A DNA stretch of 9,056 bases. Origin: an uncultured Gilliamella sp. GTDB taxonomy: Bacteria > Pseudomonadota > Gammaproteobacteria > Enterobacterales > Enterobacteriaceae. Location of the stretch: contig CALYQY010000087.1 in NCBI GenBank assembly GCA_945291235.1, positions 1 through 9,056 on the forward strand, in the 5' to 3' direction. The position numbers and the translations under genes are program-made. The notes under the pieces were generated by a model. That model made no database searches and was not told where the DNA came from. It saw only the letters and a list, made by a program, of their open reading frames with translations. Below, piece by piece: positions 1-7,171 of the stretch; the stretch's first letter is position 1; every line of letters starts with the position of its first letter.

Positions 1-65
1 CTTATCTAGTCGGTCAAATTGATTCTGAAATCAATGAAGATGATTTGAGTGATTTTACTTTATAA
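1..65 (+). CDS. C-terminal tail of an unidentified protein (5' truncated)
   Basis: Reading in the phase that begins at base 3 gives 20 codons and a TAA stop at 63-65, with the translated tail YLVGQIDSEINEDDLSDFTL. The tail is acidic, with seven Asp/Glu in the last 14 residues. That this is a real gene end is supported by the well-formed intrinsic terminator 34 bases after the stop. The other two forward frames have stops within the first 25 bases. I do not recognise the family from so short a tail, and the gene begins outside the window. Confidence 0.5.
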   Translation, partial: YLVGQIDSEINEDDLSDFTL

Positions 66-98
66 TTTACGCTGTCATTAAAACTTCCTATCCTGACT

Positions 99-134
99 TG
101 CACAGGTTTAGTACTAAAGCCTGTGCATGTTTTG
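99..134 (+). terminator. Rho-independent terminator of the upstream truncated gene
   Basis: TGCACAGG (99-106) pairs perfectly with CCTGTGCA (120-127). The interior TTTAGTACTAAA is itself self-complementary, so the stem can extend with one bulged G. It is followed by TGTTTT. This is the only GC-rich hairpin in the first 280 bases, and it sits at the normal distance after the stop at 63-65. Confidence 0.75.
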
Positions 135-208
135 TCTTTAGCGGTTAACCAAATCCAAGTAATTACAATCCAATTTCTTTTTTTAATTTATATTACATTT
201 CTTAATGT

Positions 209-237
209 TTGATTAATAATCTTTTTAATTGTATTAT
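209..237 (+). promoter_or_regulatory. Sigma70-type promoter of the first lipoprotein gene
   Basis: TTGATT (209-214) and TATTAT (232-237) are separated by 17 bases, each close to the -35 and -10 consensus. The predicted start of transcription near 244 gives a leader of about 39 bases containing AAGGAAG (265-271) before the ATG at 283. The surrounding DNA is very AT-rich, which raises the chance of a fortuitous match, but the spacing and position fit well. Confidence 0.5.
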
Positions 238-282
238 TTAACCGATATTAGTTAAATAAATCAAAAGGAAGTAAGAAGTAAA

Positions 283-927
283 ATGAATAAATTCATGGTA
301 AGTTTAATTGCTATTACGTTACTATCAGGTTGTAAAGTTGAATTAGCACCGACAGTAAACCTTAGCGACGTGCAAAGTGAAACAGCAAAAACCGTACAGT
401 CAAAAATATTGATTGAAGTTTCATCATGTACTGACTTTAAAGATTCACGACAAGAATCATCCACGTTAATAAAAGCAAAAAATGAAATTCAAAAAATTTT
501 TGCGGATGCAAAATATATTGAATGTTATCGAGAAAAAATGGATTCTAAAGCAGTATTTGAAATACCGATTATGGTAGGAGGAAAAACGGGTAATGGCGAT
601 ATCCAAATACGCAATAACGAGTCAGGTGGTATGGTTGTTGAAATGTCAAAAAAATTAGAACAAAAGATCAGTAATCACCAAAATTCGACATTTCGCAAAA
701 TCAATACATCAATCAGTATTAACGTCAATAATGATTTGAATCAAGCACAACAAATTATTGGTTATGCTATCTATCTTGATAACAATGCGATTCCTGTATC
801 TAAGTATGATTTAAAACCAGGTCAGCATACGATAAAATTATCTGATGTTTCGGTATCTGCAATATTAACTAAGGGTTCCGCTTTAGTTTATGAAAATGCT
901 AATGATTCAATCGATACAAAAAATTAG
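283..927 (+). CDS. Predicted outer-membrane lipoprotein of unknown function (214 aa)
   Basis: The N-terminus is a short signal peptide with a hydrophobic stretch (residues 5-14) ending in the lipobox L14-S15-G16-C17. The protein should be lipidated on Cys17 and carried through the Lol pathway. Lys at +2, rather than Asp, suggests the outer membrane. The mature part is hydrophilic, has only two further cysteines (49 and 81, a possible disulfide in the periplasm), and ends in a Ser/Val/Asn-rich, probably beta-structured half (about 140-205). It vaguely resembles short enterobacterial lipoproteins that begin with Cys-Lys-Val-Asp/Glu and carry a 'Cys-x-Asp-Phe/Tyr' segment, but this is memory, not a search result, and I assign no function. 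The ATG at 283 is chosen because AAGGAAG lies 11 bases upstream; the next Met (codon 5) would shorten the signal peptide's charged head. It appears monocistronic, with its own promoter and a hairpin after the stop. Confidence 0.85.
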   Translation: MNKFMVSLIAITLLSGCKVELAPTVNLSDVQSETAKTVQSKILIEVSSCTDFKDSRQESSTLIKAKNEIQKIFADAKYIECYREKMDSKAVFEIPIMVGGKTGNGDIQIRNNESGGMVVEMSKKLEQKISNHQNSTFRKINTSISINVNNDLNQAQQIIGYAIYLDNNAIPVSKYDLKPGQHTIKLSDVSVSAILTKGSALVYENANDSIDTKN

Positions 928-931
928 CTAT

Positions 932-969
932 AACTAAAATAAAAGCCTATCAACGCTTTTATTTAGTTT
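932..969 (+). terminator. AT-rich hairpin terminator after the first lipoprotein gene
   Basis: ATAAAAGC (939-946) pairs with GCTTTTAT (955-962) across an eight-base loop. Beyond one bulged A the stem extends with AACTAA/TTAGTT (to 932 and 968). It begins five bases after the stop codon. The U-rich part lies within the 3' arm and there is no long T run after it, so termination could be weak. Confidence 0.5.
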
Positions 970-1217
970 ATGATATTTAAAATGTAAGGTAAAAACTATC
1001 GAATTGCTATTTAGCTTGACGAAATTATGTTGTTTTTTTGGGGTATAAATCATAATAGATAACAGTAAATGTTTTCGTGTTAATTACTATCAATATTTGA
1101 AGCATAATTAAATAAAACTGTGTTATATTGTAGTTGCACTAACGTTTGAAACAGTACTATTCATCGATCTTGAAAAAACTTACTTCATTTTTACTTACAT
1201 TAATTATAGGTTTTAAT

Positions 1218-1658
1218 ATGAAAAAACTTTTATTGAGTAGTCTTGTCGGTTTAGTTTTGGTTGGTTGTGGTGAAAAAAAAGTAACTGAAGAAATGCTTAT
1301 TGGTGAGTGGGATTGCACATTTTCAGGGCAAGAGGCAAAATGGGAAAATGGTAAATTTTCTGACTATGCACCACTCAAACAAGATAAAGGGATGATTAGG
1401 TATTTTATGAAGGACAATACCTTATTTTTCAATTTTGGTACAGATACATCTTATCCATATAATTTAAAAGCTTATTATAATGATTCAATGGATATAAAAT
1501 CCAATAATGGTGTTACATCAAAAACGCAAAAGACCATGAACTATTTATCACCAGACAAATTCAAAACAACGGAAGTAACTGAAATTCTTATCGATAATGC
1601 TCCAAACGCAAATCGAAAAATGAATGTAGAAATAAATTGTGACCGTGTAAAAAATTAA
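1218..1658 (+). CDS. Small predicted lipoprotein of unknown function (146 aa)
   Basis: The start is placed at the ATG at 1218, which gives a compact signal peptide: Lys-Lys at 2-3, hydrophobic 4-15, and the lipobox L14-V15-G16-C17. TAGG at 1207-1210 is a modest ribosome site seven bases upstream. The frame stays open upstream to a TTG at 1146, but that would bury the signal peptide behind 24 residues, so it is rejected. The mature domain starts with a 'GEWDC' segment (residues 29-33) and ends with 'INCDR' (139-143). Cys33 and Cys141 are the only cysteines after the lipidated one and could join the first and last strands of a small beta-rich domain; this is inference. The protein shows no clear similarity to the preceding lipoprotein, so the pair is not an obvious duplication. 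Function is unknown; the product is probably anchored in the outer membrane, since Gly follows the lipidated Cys. Confidence 0.8.
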   Translation: MKKLLLSSLVGLVLVGCGEKKVTEEMLIGEWDCTFSGQEAKWENGKFSDYAPLKQDKGMIRYFMKDNTLFFNFGTDTSYPYNLKAYYNDSMDIKSNNGVTSKTQKTMNYLSPDKFKTTEVTEILIDNAPNANRKMNVEINCDRVKN

Positions 1659-1667
1659 AACAAAAGT

Positions 1668-1695
1668 TCAAGCAACAAACTAAACTGTTGCTTGA
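1668..1695. repeat. Perfect inverted repeat between lipoprotein gene and glnD
   Basis: A ten-base stem, TCAAGCAACA (1668-1677) with TGTTGCTTGA (1686-1695), encloses an eight-base loop. It lies ten bases after the lipoprotein stop and is likely that gene's terminator hairpin, but no T run follows it on the + strand. The 3' arm ends in TTGACA (1692-1697), a perfect -35 hexamer. The best -10 match (TATGAT, 1720-1725) is 22 bases away, too far for a standard promoter. Confidence 0.5.
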
Positions 1696-1710
1696 CAGTC
1701 TGTGAAAATC

Positions 1711-1741
1711 AGGTGACGATATGATTATTGAATGGTCTTAA
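1711..1741 (+). promoter_or_regulatory. glnD translation start region with a six-codon overlapping ORF
   Basis: AGGTGA (1711-1716) is the only ribosome-site-like sequence here. It sits four bases before an ATG at 1721 that opens only a six-codon ORF (MIIEWS, stop TAA 1739-1741). The glnD frame offers a TTG at 1728, eleven bases after AGGTGA, and an ATG at 1752 with no ribosome site. The short ORF therefore overlaps the likely glnD start in another frame and could compete with it. The bases are directly visible; the regulatory meaning is inference. Confidence 0.4.
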
Positions 1742-4406
1742 TTTTATTCCCATGACGCAAGTGCATTTAATTTATCCTATTTCACCACTTGATTTTAGTG
1801 ATGCTGAGATAAATATTAACTTTCTCAAACAACACCTTGACCAATTTCAACAATGGTCGATGAAGCAATTTAAACAAAATGCAGATATTGATGAATTAGT
1901 GCATCTACGCAGTCAATTTATCGATAAATTACTTGCACGATTATGGTGTTATTTTCAAATTCCCGATCAAACTTCATCAACTTTAAAAAATAATCGTATT
2001 GCATTAATCGCTGTCGGGGGGTATGGGCGAGCAGAGCTACACCCTTTGTCAGATATTGATATTTTGATATTAAGTGATTACCCGCTTAATTATGACATCG
2101 AAAAACAAATCGGCAAGTTAGTACGGCTGCTTTGGGATCTTCATTTGGATATAGGTCATAGTGTCAGAACGCTAAAAACGTGTTTGCAAGAAGCTAAAAA
2201 CGATATTACTATCATGACCAATTTAATTGAATCAAGATGGGTTGCGGGTAATAATCCATTATTACAAACCCTTCGACAACACATTTTTAGTGATAAAATT
2301 TGGCCTTCTCCTGCTTTTTATCGTGCTAAAATTGCCGAACAACAAGCCCGGCATCAGCAATATCACAGTACAACTTATAATCTTGAACCTGATTTAAAAA
2401 ATAGTCCGGGCGGTCTACGGGATATGCAAATTATTCAATGGATTGCGATTCGTCACTTTGGCGATGAATTTTTGCAAAAAATTGCTGATTTTCATTACCT
2501 CACTCCCGAAGAGGTAGACGAATTTAGAACTTGTCGTAAATTTTTATGGCGTATTCGTTTTGCGCTTCATAGTGTCATTACTCGCTATGACAACCGCTTG
2601 CTTTTTGATCGTCAATTAAGTATCGCCAAGCTGTTAGGCTATCAAGGTCAAGGAAACGCACCTGTTGAACAAATGATGCATGATTACTATCGAATTGCAC
2701 ATAACGTTACCGAACTAAATCAGATGTTACTGCAATTATTTGATGAGTCTATTCTTGAAGTTAATCCAAGCAATAAACCCTATGCTATCGATGAGCACTT
2801 TCAAATCCGAGAAAAATTAATTGATGTAAAAGATGATAGTATCTTTAAAAAAGATCCGACAATGATATTACAGCTGTTTTACACCATTTTGCTCAATCCT
2901 CAAATCATCGGTCTCTATTCTAATACCATTCGTCAGTTACGCTCTGCAAGGCGAAAACTTACCACATTATTATGTGAACACCCTAAAGCCAGAACACTAT
3001 TTATGTTAATCATTAAGCATCCGGATGCCATTGCAAAAGCAATTTTACCCATGCATCGTTATGGTATTTTAGCGGTCTATATACCTGGTTGGAAACATAT
3101 CGCTGGTATGATGCAATTTGATCTATTTCATACCTATACAGTTGATGAACATACGGTACGATTATTAATAGAGCTTGATAGTTTAAAATCAGAACAAGGG
3201 AAACAAAAGCATCCTAATAGCTCAAACGTTTTTGCTAAATTATCCAAACCTGAACTGTTAATTATTACGGGTTTATTTCATGATATCGGTAAAGGTCGAC
3301 ATGGTGATCATTCTGAAATTGGTGCTAAATTAGTTGAAAAATTTTGTCAATTACATGAGCTTGAAACAAAAGATACTGATCTGATTATTTGGTTAGTACG
3401 CTATCATTTACTGATGTCAGTCACGGCACAAAATCGAGACTTACAAGATCCTGCTGTGATTCAAGAATTTGTTCAACAAGTTAAAAGTCGGCGTCGCCTT
3501 CAATATTTACTCTGCTTAACCGTTGCTGATGTGTGTGCGACGAACGAAACACTTTGGAACAGTTGGAAACAAAGCTTAATACGTCAACTGTATTTTAATG
3601 CCGAACACTTATTTGATATTGGAATAAACCAAATACCGGAACAGCGGAGTATTGCTCGTCAACACAAGCAAGAAGCACTATCCATCTTAATCGCTCAAAA
3701 TTATGATGAGCAACACATCAAAAACTTTTGGCTAAACTATCGGGTGGATTACTTTTTGCGCTACACTACCGAACAGATTGTGTGGCATGCTCAAAATTTG
3801 TTAAACCACGACTTAACGCAAACACTAGTTATGATCAATCCGACGCCGTATCATGGTGGTACAGAAATCGTTATTTACTCACCAGACCGACCTTATTTGT
3901 TTGCTACCGTCTGCAACAACTTAAGTATGCACAATTTAAATATACTTGAAGCGCTTATCATCACCAATAAACAAGGATTTGCGCTTGATACCTTTATTGT
4001 ACTGGAACCTAACGGCAATACCGTTCAATCTGATCGCCATGAAGGTATAATAAATGCACTTGAAAAAACATTACAACAACCGACTTATAAAGGTGTTACG
4101 GTAAAACCGCCTAAACAACGATTACGCTATTTTTCAGTGCCGACACAAATTAACTTTTTATCATCCTTTAACGAAAGTCAAACCTATATGGAATTGATTG
4201 CTTTAGACAGACCAGGACTTTTAGCTTGTGTTGGAGAAGTTTTTGCTAACTTAGAAATATCTTTAAGGAGTGCCAAAATTGCCACTATCGGCGAACATAT
4301 CGAGGATCTGTTTATTTTGACCGACAAACATAACCATGCCCTTGATGATGATACTTGTCATAAACTAAAACAATCCATCATTGTTGCGCTCGATGCAATG
4401 AATTAA
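1728..4406 (+). CDS. glnD: Bifunctional PII uridylyltransferase / uridylyl-removing enzyme GlnD
   Basis: GlnD is the cytosolic glutamine sensor that uridylylates PII proteins (GlnB/GlnK) when nitrogen is short and removes UMP when glutamine is plentiful, so controlling glutamine synthetase through GlnE and NtrBC. All expected domains are present (numbering from the TTG). The nucleotidyltransferase carries GGYGR (97-101) and the metal-binding pair D109/D111 in 'LSDID'. A GlnD-type linker follows, with 'YNLEPDLKNSPGGLRD' (217-232). The HD hydrolase domain has TVDEHT (471-476) and H518-D519 in 'GLFHDIGKG'. Two C-terminal ACT domains, which sense glutamine, start at about 710 and 820, the latter with 'LIALDRPGLLA'. 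The length of 892 aa (884 from the ATG at 1752) matches E. coli GlnD at 890, with no sign of decay. TTG at 1728 is preferred because AGGTGA precedes it and the N-terminal length then better fits E. coli. No glnB, glnE or map gene lies in the window. Confidence 0.97.
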   Translation: MNGLNFIPMTQVHLIYPISPLDFSDAEININFLKQHLDQFQQWSMKQFKQNADIDELVHLRSQFIDKLLARLWCYFQIPDQTSSTLKNNRIALIAVGGYGRAELHPLSDIDILILSDYPLNYDIEKQIGKLVRLLWDLHLDIGHSVRTLKTCLQEAKNDITIMTNLIESRWVAGNNPLLQTLRQHIFSDKIWPSPAFYRAKIAEQQARHQQYHSTTYNLEPDLKNSPGGLRDMQIIQWIAIRHFGDEFLQKIADFHYLTPEEVDEFRTCRKFLWRIRFALHSVITRYDNRLLFDRQLSIAKLLGYQGQGNAPVEQMMHDYYRIAHNVTELNQMLLQLFDESILEVNPSNKPYAIDEHFQIREKLIDVKDDSIFKKDPTMILQLFYTILLNPQIIGLYSNTIRQLRSARRKLTTLLCEHPKARTLFMLIIKHPDAIAKAILPMHRYGILAVYIPGWKHIAGMMQFDLFHTYTVDEHTVRLLIELDSLKSEQGKQKHPNSSNVFAKLSKPELLIITGLFHDIGKGRHGDHSEIGAKLVEKFCQLHELETKDTDLIIWLVRYHLLMSVTAQNRDLQDPAVIQEFVQQVKSRRRLQYLLCLTVADVCATNETLWNSWKQSLIRQLYFNAEHLFDIGINQIPEQRSIARQHKQEALSILIAQNYDEQHIKNFWLNYRVDYFLRYTTEQIVWHAQNLLNHDLTQTLVMINPTPYHGGTEIVIYSPDRPYLFATVCNNLSMHNLNILEALIITNKQGFALDTFIVLEPNGNTVQSDRHEGIINALEKTLQQPTYKGVTVKPPKQRLRYFSVPTQINFLSSFNESQTYMELIALDRPGLLACVGEVFANLEISLRSAKIATIGEHIEDLFILTDKHNHALDDDTCHKLKQSIIVALDAMN

Positions 4407-4430
4407 TCACATAAATTAAAGATAATAACT

Positions 4431-5354
4431 ATGCAATTTTTTACTATTTTGTTTCCTATTTTTTGTATTTTCGTGGTGGGATTTATTGCGCAGAAAAAAT
4501 TACATTTTGATGTGGCAAACCTGTCCAAAATGTCACTGTATGTGCTTTCACCCTTTTTGGCATTTAAAACATTTTATACACATACCTTAACAACAGAATA
4601 CTTATTCTATATTTGCTATATTTTTGGTCTCTGTTTTGCTTTAGTCATCATTATTTCGATTTGGTCTATTTTGATGAAATACTCAAGCAAAGAACGCTGT
4701 GCAATGATTTTAAGCGCTTGCTTTATGAACAATGGTAATTATGGCACACCCGTATTGCTTGTCTTTTTTGGCACAATAGGATTTGATCTGGGCGTAATTA
4801 TGATGGTGCTACAACAATTTGTCATGAGTACTGTTGGTATCTATTATGCGGCAAAAGGTAGCGCACGAGATGATATCGTTACGCAAAAAGATGTCATTAA
4901 CAAAGTTATTCGCATGCCTGTGGCGTATGGAGCGTTTTTAGGTATCCTTTTTCAACTTTGTAACATTCCCTTATCTAAATCGATTATGACGTCCATTGGG
5001 ATGATTGGTGACGCATCCATCGTGGTGATTATGATTATATTAGGTATGCAATTAGCGAAAATAAAAATCACCCAACTGGATTATCCTAAATTATCTTTTG
5101 CACTCCTTACAAGGATGATTCTATCGCCAATTGTTGCTTGTGCCATGGTCTACTTCATGCCTATTGCGCCAGTATATAAGCAAGTGCTAATCGTACTAGC
5201 GGCGATGCCAAGTGCAGCAAACACGACATTAATGTCGGTACAATTTGACACGCACCCTGAACTTGTATCAAGTGCCACTTTTTTCAGTACTTTAATCAGT
5301 TTAATTACCCTACCGATTGTTCTATCCTTAATTGGGGCGCCCATTCCTTACTGA
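4431..5354 (+). CDS. AEC (auxin efflux carrier) family transporter (307 aa)
   Basis: This is an inner-membrane secondary transporter with about ten hydrophobic segments spread over the whole length, arranged as two halves around a charged loop near residues 143-160. Family hallmarks are visible: 'NNGNYGTP' at 100-107 in the first half (the discontinuous-helix Gly/Pro motif) and 'MPSAANT' at 259-265 followed by 'SATFFSTLISLITLP' (281-295). The length of 307 aa is normal for the family; E. coli YfdV is about 314. Substrates of bacterial members are mostly unproven (malonate, malate or other organic acids in some cases), so none is assigned. The ATG lies 24 bases after the glnD stop with only a purine-rich AAAGATAA as ribosome site, suggesting readthrough from glnD rather than a separate promoter. 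A functional tie to nitrogen control is not implied. Confidence 0.9.
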   Translation: MQFFTILFPIFCIFVVGFIAQKKLHFDVANLSKMSLYVLSPFLAFKTFYTHTLTTEYLFYICYIFGLCFALVIIISIWSILMKYSSKERCAMILSACFMNNGNYGTPVLLVFFGTIGFDLGVIMMVLQQFVMSTVGIYYAAKGSARDDIVTQKDVINKVIRMPVAYGAFLGILFQLCNIPLSKSIMTSIGMIGDASIVVIMIILGMQLAKIKITQLDYPKLSFALLTRMILSPIVACAMVYFMPIAPVYKQVLIVLAAMPSAANTTLMSVQFDTHPELVSSATFFSTLISLITLPIVLSLIGAPIPY

Positions 5355-5359
5355 TTCAT

Positions 5360-5387
5360 GATCTCTCGATAAGAGAGATCTTATCTT
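5360..5387 (+). terminator. Terminator hairpin between convergent genes
   Basis: GATCTCTC (5360-5367) and GAGAGATC (5373-5380) form a perfect eight-base stem with a GATAA loop, followed by TTATCTTT. It lies six bases after the AEC transporter stop, and the convergent aldo-keto reductase stop is 14 bases beyond it. The T-rich tail is on the + strand; on the - strand no T run follows, so any effect on the reductase transcript would be weaker. Confidence 0.65.
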
Positions 5388-5393
5388 TCACCA

Positions 5394-6236
5394 TCAAAAA
5401 CCATTTTTTTGATAAACGTTATCTGGATTCGGCCCTACGCGTTGATTTTGGTTAAGTCCATTAATCGCTTGTATTTCATCTGAAGTGAGTTCGAAATCAA
5501 AAATATTAGCATTCTGCATAATTCGATCCGGATGTGCTGATTTAGGGATCACAATGTAACCATTTTGAATATGCCAGCGTAATGTCACTTGTGATGCTGA
5601 TTTCTGATATTTATTACCAATTTTAATAAGAAGCGGATCATTAATGACTTTGTTACGAGCCAACGGTGACCAAGCTTCAATAGCAATCTTTTGTTGTCGT
5701 AAATATTCCACTAATTCGATTTGAGTTAAATAAGGATGAATCTCGATTTGATTAAGCATGGGTTTAATGTTTGCTTTGGTTGAGAGTAATTCTAAATGCG
5801 AGATTTGAAAATTACAAACGCCGATTGCCCGCACACGCTTTTCTTCATACAGTTTTTCGAATGCCTTCCATGTATCAAAAAAAGTGTCACTTAATGGCCA
5901 GTGAACTAAAAAAAGATCGAGGTAATCAAGCTGTAAATCTTTTAGCGACTGATCAAAACCCGCTAATGTTTTATCATAACCTTGATTGCTATTATTGATT
6001 TTAGTGGTAATAAACAATTTATCACGTGCGACATGGCAATCTTTAAGAATTTGCCCGAGTTGCTTTTCGTTCTGGTAAAGCTGAGCGGTATCAAACGCTC
6101 GATACCCCGCATTAATAGCCGCATTTACTGCACATGATAATTCATCAAAATCAGTTAATTGATAAGTGCCAAAACCGAGTTGCTGCATTGCTACATGATG
6201 ACTAAGCATTACTTTACTGTTGATCGAAATCGTCAT
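5394..6236 (-). CDS. Aldo-keto reductase, 2,5-diketo-gluconate/methylglyoxal reductase-like (280 aa)
   Basis: This is a cytosolic NADPH-dependent carbonyl reductase of the aldo-keto reductase superfamily with an eight-stranded TIM barrel. The catalytic tetrad is complete: D49 and Y54 in 'YRAFDTAQLY', K79 in 'FITTKI', and H112 in 'LVHWPL'. The cofactor-phosphate loop is present as 'IPKSAHPDRI' (K232, S233, R238), and the N-terminal signature 'LGFGTYQL' is at 20-27. Length and motif spacing match short bacterial members such as DkgA/DkgB (267-275 aa), which reduce diketo-gluconate, methylglyoxal and other aldehydes; the actual substrate cannot be told. The ATG at 6236 is chosen because AAGGGG lies just upstream. 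The in-frame TTG at 6272 falls inside the -10 box of the proposed promoter, which argues against the longer form. Confidence 0.93.
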   Translation of the reverse strand: MTISINSKVMLSHHVAMQQLGFGTYQLTDFDELSCAVNAAINAGYRAFDTAQLYQNEKQLGQILKDCHVARDKLFITTKINNSNQGYDKTLAGFDQSLKDLQLDYLDLFLVHWPLSDTFFDTWKAFEKLYEEKRVRAIGVCNFQISHLELLSTKANIKPMLNQIEIHPYLTQIELVEYLRQQKIAIEAWSPLARNKVINDPLLIKIGNKYQKSASQVTLRWHIQNGYIVIPKSAHPDRIMQNANIFDFELTSDEIQAINGLNQNQRVGPNPDNVYQKNGF

Positions 6237-6271
6237 GATAACCCCTTCTATTTTATTCAGATTATTGATCA

Positions 6272-6299
6272 ATTATATCGATCATACCGATATTATCAA
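6272..6299 (-). promoter_or_regulatory. Strong sigma70-type promoter of the aldo-keto reductase gene with overlapping dyad
   Basis: On the - strand TTGATA (6299-6294) and a perfect TATAAT (6277-6272) are 16 bases apart. Transcription would begin near 6265 and leave a leader of about 30 bases with the AAGGGG ribosome site. A dyad overlaps it: arm ATAATATCG (6296-6288) and arm CGATATAAT (6280-6272), symmetrical at 8 of 9 positions around a seven-base centre, covering the spacer and the -10. A ten-base palindrome, ATTGATCAAT (6273-6264), covers the probable start point. Both could bind a repressor; the binding protein is unknown. Confidence 0.6.
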
Positions 6300-6304
6300 T
6301 TAAT

Positions 6305-6994
6305 TTAGAGTATTATCTCTTCTTTATCACCATCCCACTCTTTTTCGAATTGCTTCACAAACTCAACCAATATAGCGTGACGTTTTAATGCGATTTTTTT
6401 AGCAATTTGTGTATTCATCCTATCTTTGAGTAAAAAGAGTTTTTCATAAAAATGGTTTATCACTGTATTAGGTTGTTTATAGTTTTCTTCATTTAATGAT
6501 GTTCTGGGTAATATAGTGGGATCATACATAATATTGTGCTTGTTACCCCCATAGTAAAACGTCCGAGCGATACCAATAGCACCAATGGCATCCAATCGAT
6601 CTGCATCTTGTACAATTTGCCCTTCTAACGACAATTCTTTTTTTTGAGTGAGATTTTTTCGATATGACATATTTTCAATAATGTCAAAAATGTGTTTAAT
6701 TTCGCTTTGACTGATAGTTTGCTGAATTAAAAAATCGTGTAACTCACTCATGGCGTGATTCACATCTGATACCACTTTTTCATCGATAACATCATGAAGA
6801 TAGGCACTTAAAATCACGATAAAGTAATTGGCTGTTGACTCATGTTTTAAAATTTGTTTTGCCAATTTAACCACTCTTTCAATATGCGCCATATCATGAC
6901 CAGAAAAATCGTCAGCAAGTTTTTGTTTAACAAAAGTTTGAACATTATTGATAATTTTTTGTTGATCGACCATTTTCTTTGATTCCTGACTCAT
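6305..6994 (-). CDS. HD-domain metal-dependent phosphohydrolase, YedJ/YpgQ type (229 aa)
   Basis: This is a soluble HD-superfamily hydrolase. Its metal-binding set is in order: H37 in 'SGHDMAHIERV' (31-41), H67-D68 in 'AYLHDV' (64-69), and D130 in 'IVQDADRLDAIGAIGIAR' (127-144). That last segment and the overall length of about 230 aa closely match E. coli YedJ and Bacillus subtilis YpgQ; YpgQ is reported to hydrolyse nucleoside triphosphates, but the cellular substrate of the group is uncertain. The C-terminal 20 residues are highly charged. Three starts are possible: GTG at 7024 without a ribosome site, ATG at 6994 with AAGGAAG 11 bases upstream, and ATG at 6973 with AGGA ten bases upstream. 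I choose 6994; the domain begins after all three. The gene precedes the reductase on the same strand by 68 bases, but the strong reductase promoter lies in between. Confidence 0.88.
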   Translation of the reverse strand: MSQESKKMVDQQKIINNVQTFVKQKLADDFSGHDMAHIERVVKLAKQILKHESTANYFIVILSAYLHDVIDEKVVSDVNHAMSELHDFLIQQTISQSEIKHIFDIIENMSYRKNLTQKKELSLEGQIVQDADRLDAIGAIGIARTFYYGGNKHNIMYDPTILPRTSLNEENYKQPNTVINHFYEKLFLLKDRMNTQIAKKIALKRHAILVEFVKQFEKEWDGDKEEIIL

Positions 6995-7025
6995 TCGATT
7001 TATCACTTCCTTAATGTGGGACACT

Positions 7026-7055
7026 ATTTTGAGATATGATTAACATTTAGGTCAA
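7026..7055 (-). promoter_or_regulatory. Possible promoter of the HD hydrolase gene
   Basis: On the - strand TTGACC (7055-7050) and CAAAAT (7031-7026) are 18 bases apart. The start of transcription would fall near 7019, just downstream of the GTG at 7024 and upstream of the AAGGAAG ribosome site. This would be consistent with translation from 6994. The -10 match is only four of six. Confidence 0.3.
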
Positions 7056-7171
7056 ATTATGCTTGATGCCATTGATAAGCGAATAAACTAAGATGACCTA
7101 AAATTTTAGTTAGCAAAAAAAAGAGGCGATTTTTTCTACTTTTTTGATTTGGTAGAATGATATAAATCAAA
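7056..7171. other. Intergenic region between permease and HD hydrolase genes
   Basis: No ORF is supported here. Downstream of the permease stop on the - strand, a run of eight T (7119-7112) follows a short A-rich/T-rich pairing around GCCTC. This may serve as a weak A-U terminator, though no GC-rich stem is present. TTTGATTT (7143-7150) and AAATCAAA (7164-7171) form an eight-base inverted repeat next to the stop codon. CTAAAATTTTAG (7098-7109) is a twelve-base palindrome. Confidence 0.4.

Noticed and set aside
1146..1217. TTG-started N-terminal extension of the second lipoprotein (24 extra residues)
   Set aside because: It has no ribosome site and would place a second hydrophobic stretch ahead of a complete, well-formed lipoprotein signal peptide that starts at ATG 1218.
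1692..1725. Perfect -35 (TTGACA, 1692-1697) paired with TATGAT (1720-1725) as a glnD promoter
   Set aside because: The 22-base spacing is too long for sigma70, and the start would then fall after the ribosome site used by glnD.
3728..3949. 73-codon plus-strand ORF inside glnD
   Set aside because: It is a shadow frame of the GlnD C-terminal region, which is unmistakably coding in its own frame.
6237..6272. TTG-started extension of the aldo-keto reductase
   Set aside because: The TTG lies in the -10 hexamer of the likely promoter, has no ribosome site, and adds residues not found in the family; ATG 6236 has AAGGGG upstream.
6995..7024. GTG start of the HD hydrolase at 7024
   Set aside because: No ribosome site precedes it, and the proposed transcription start lies downstream of it; ATG 6994 or 6973 is better supported.
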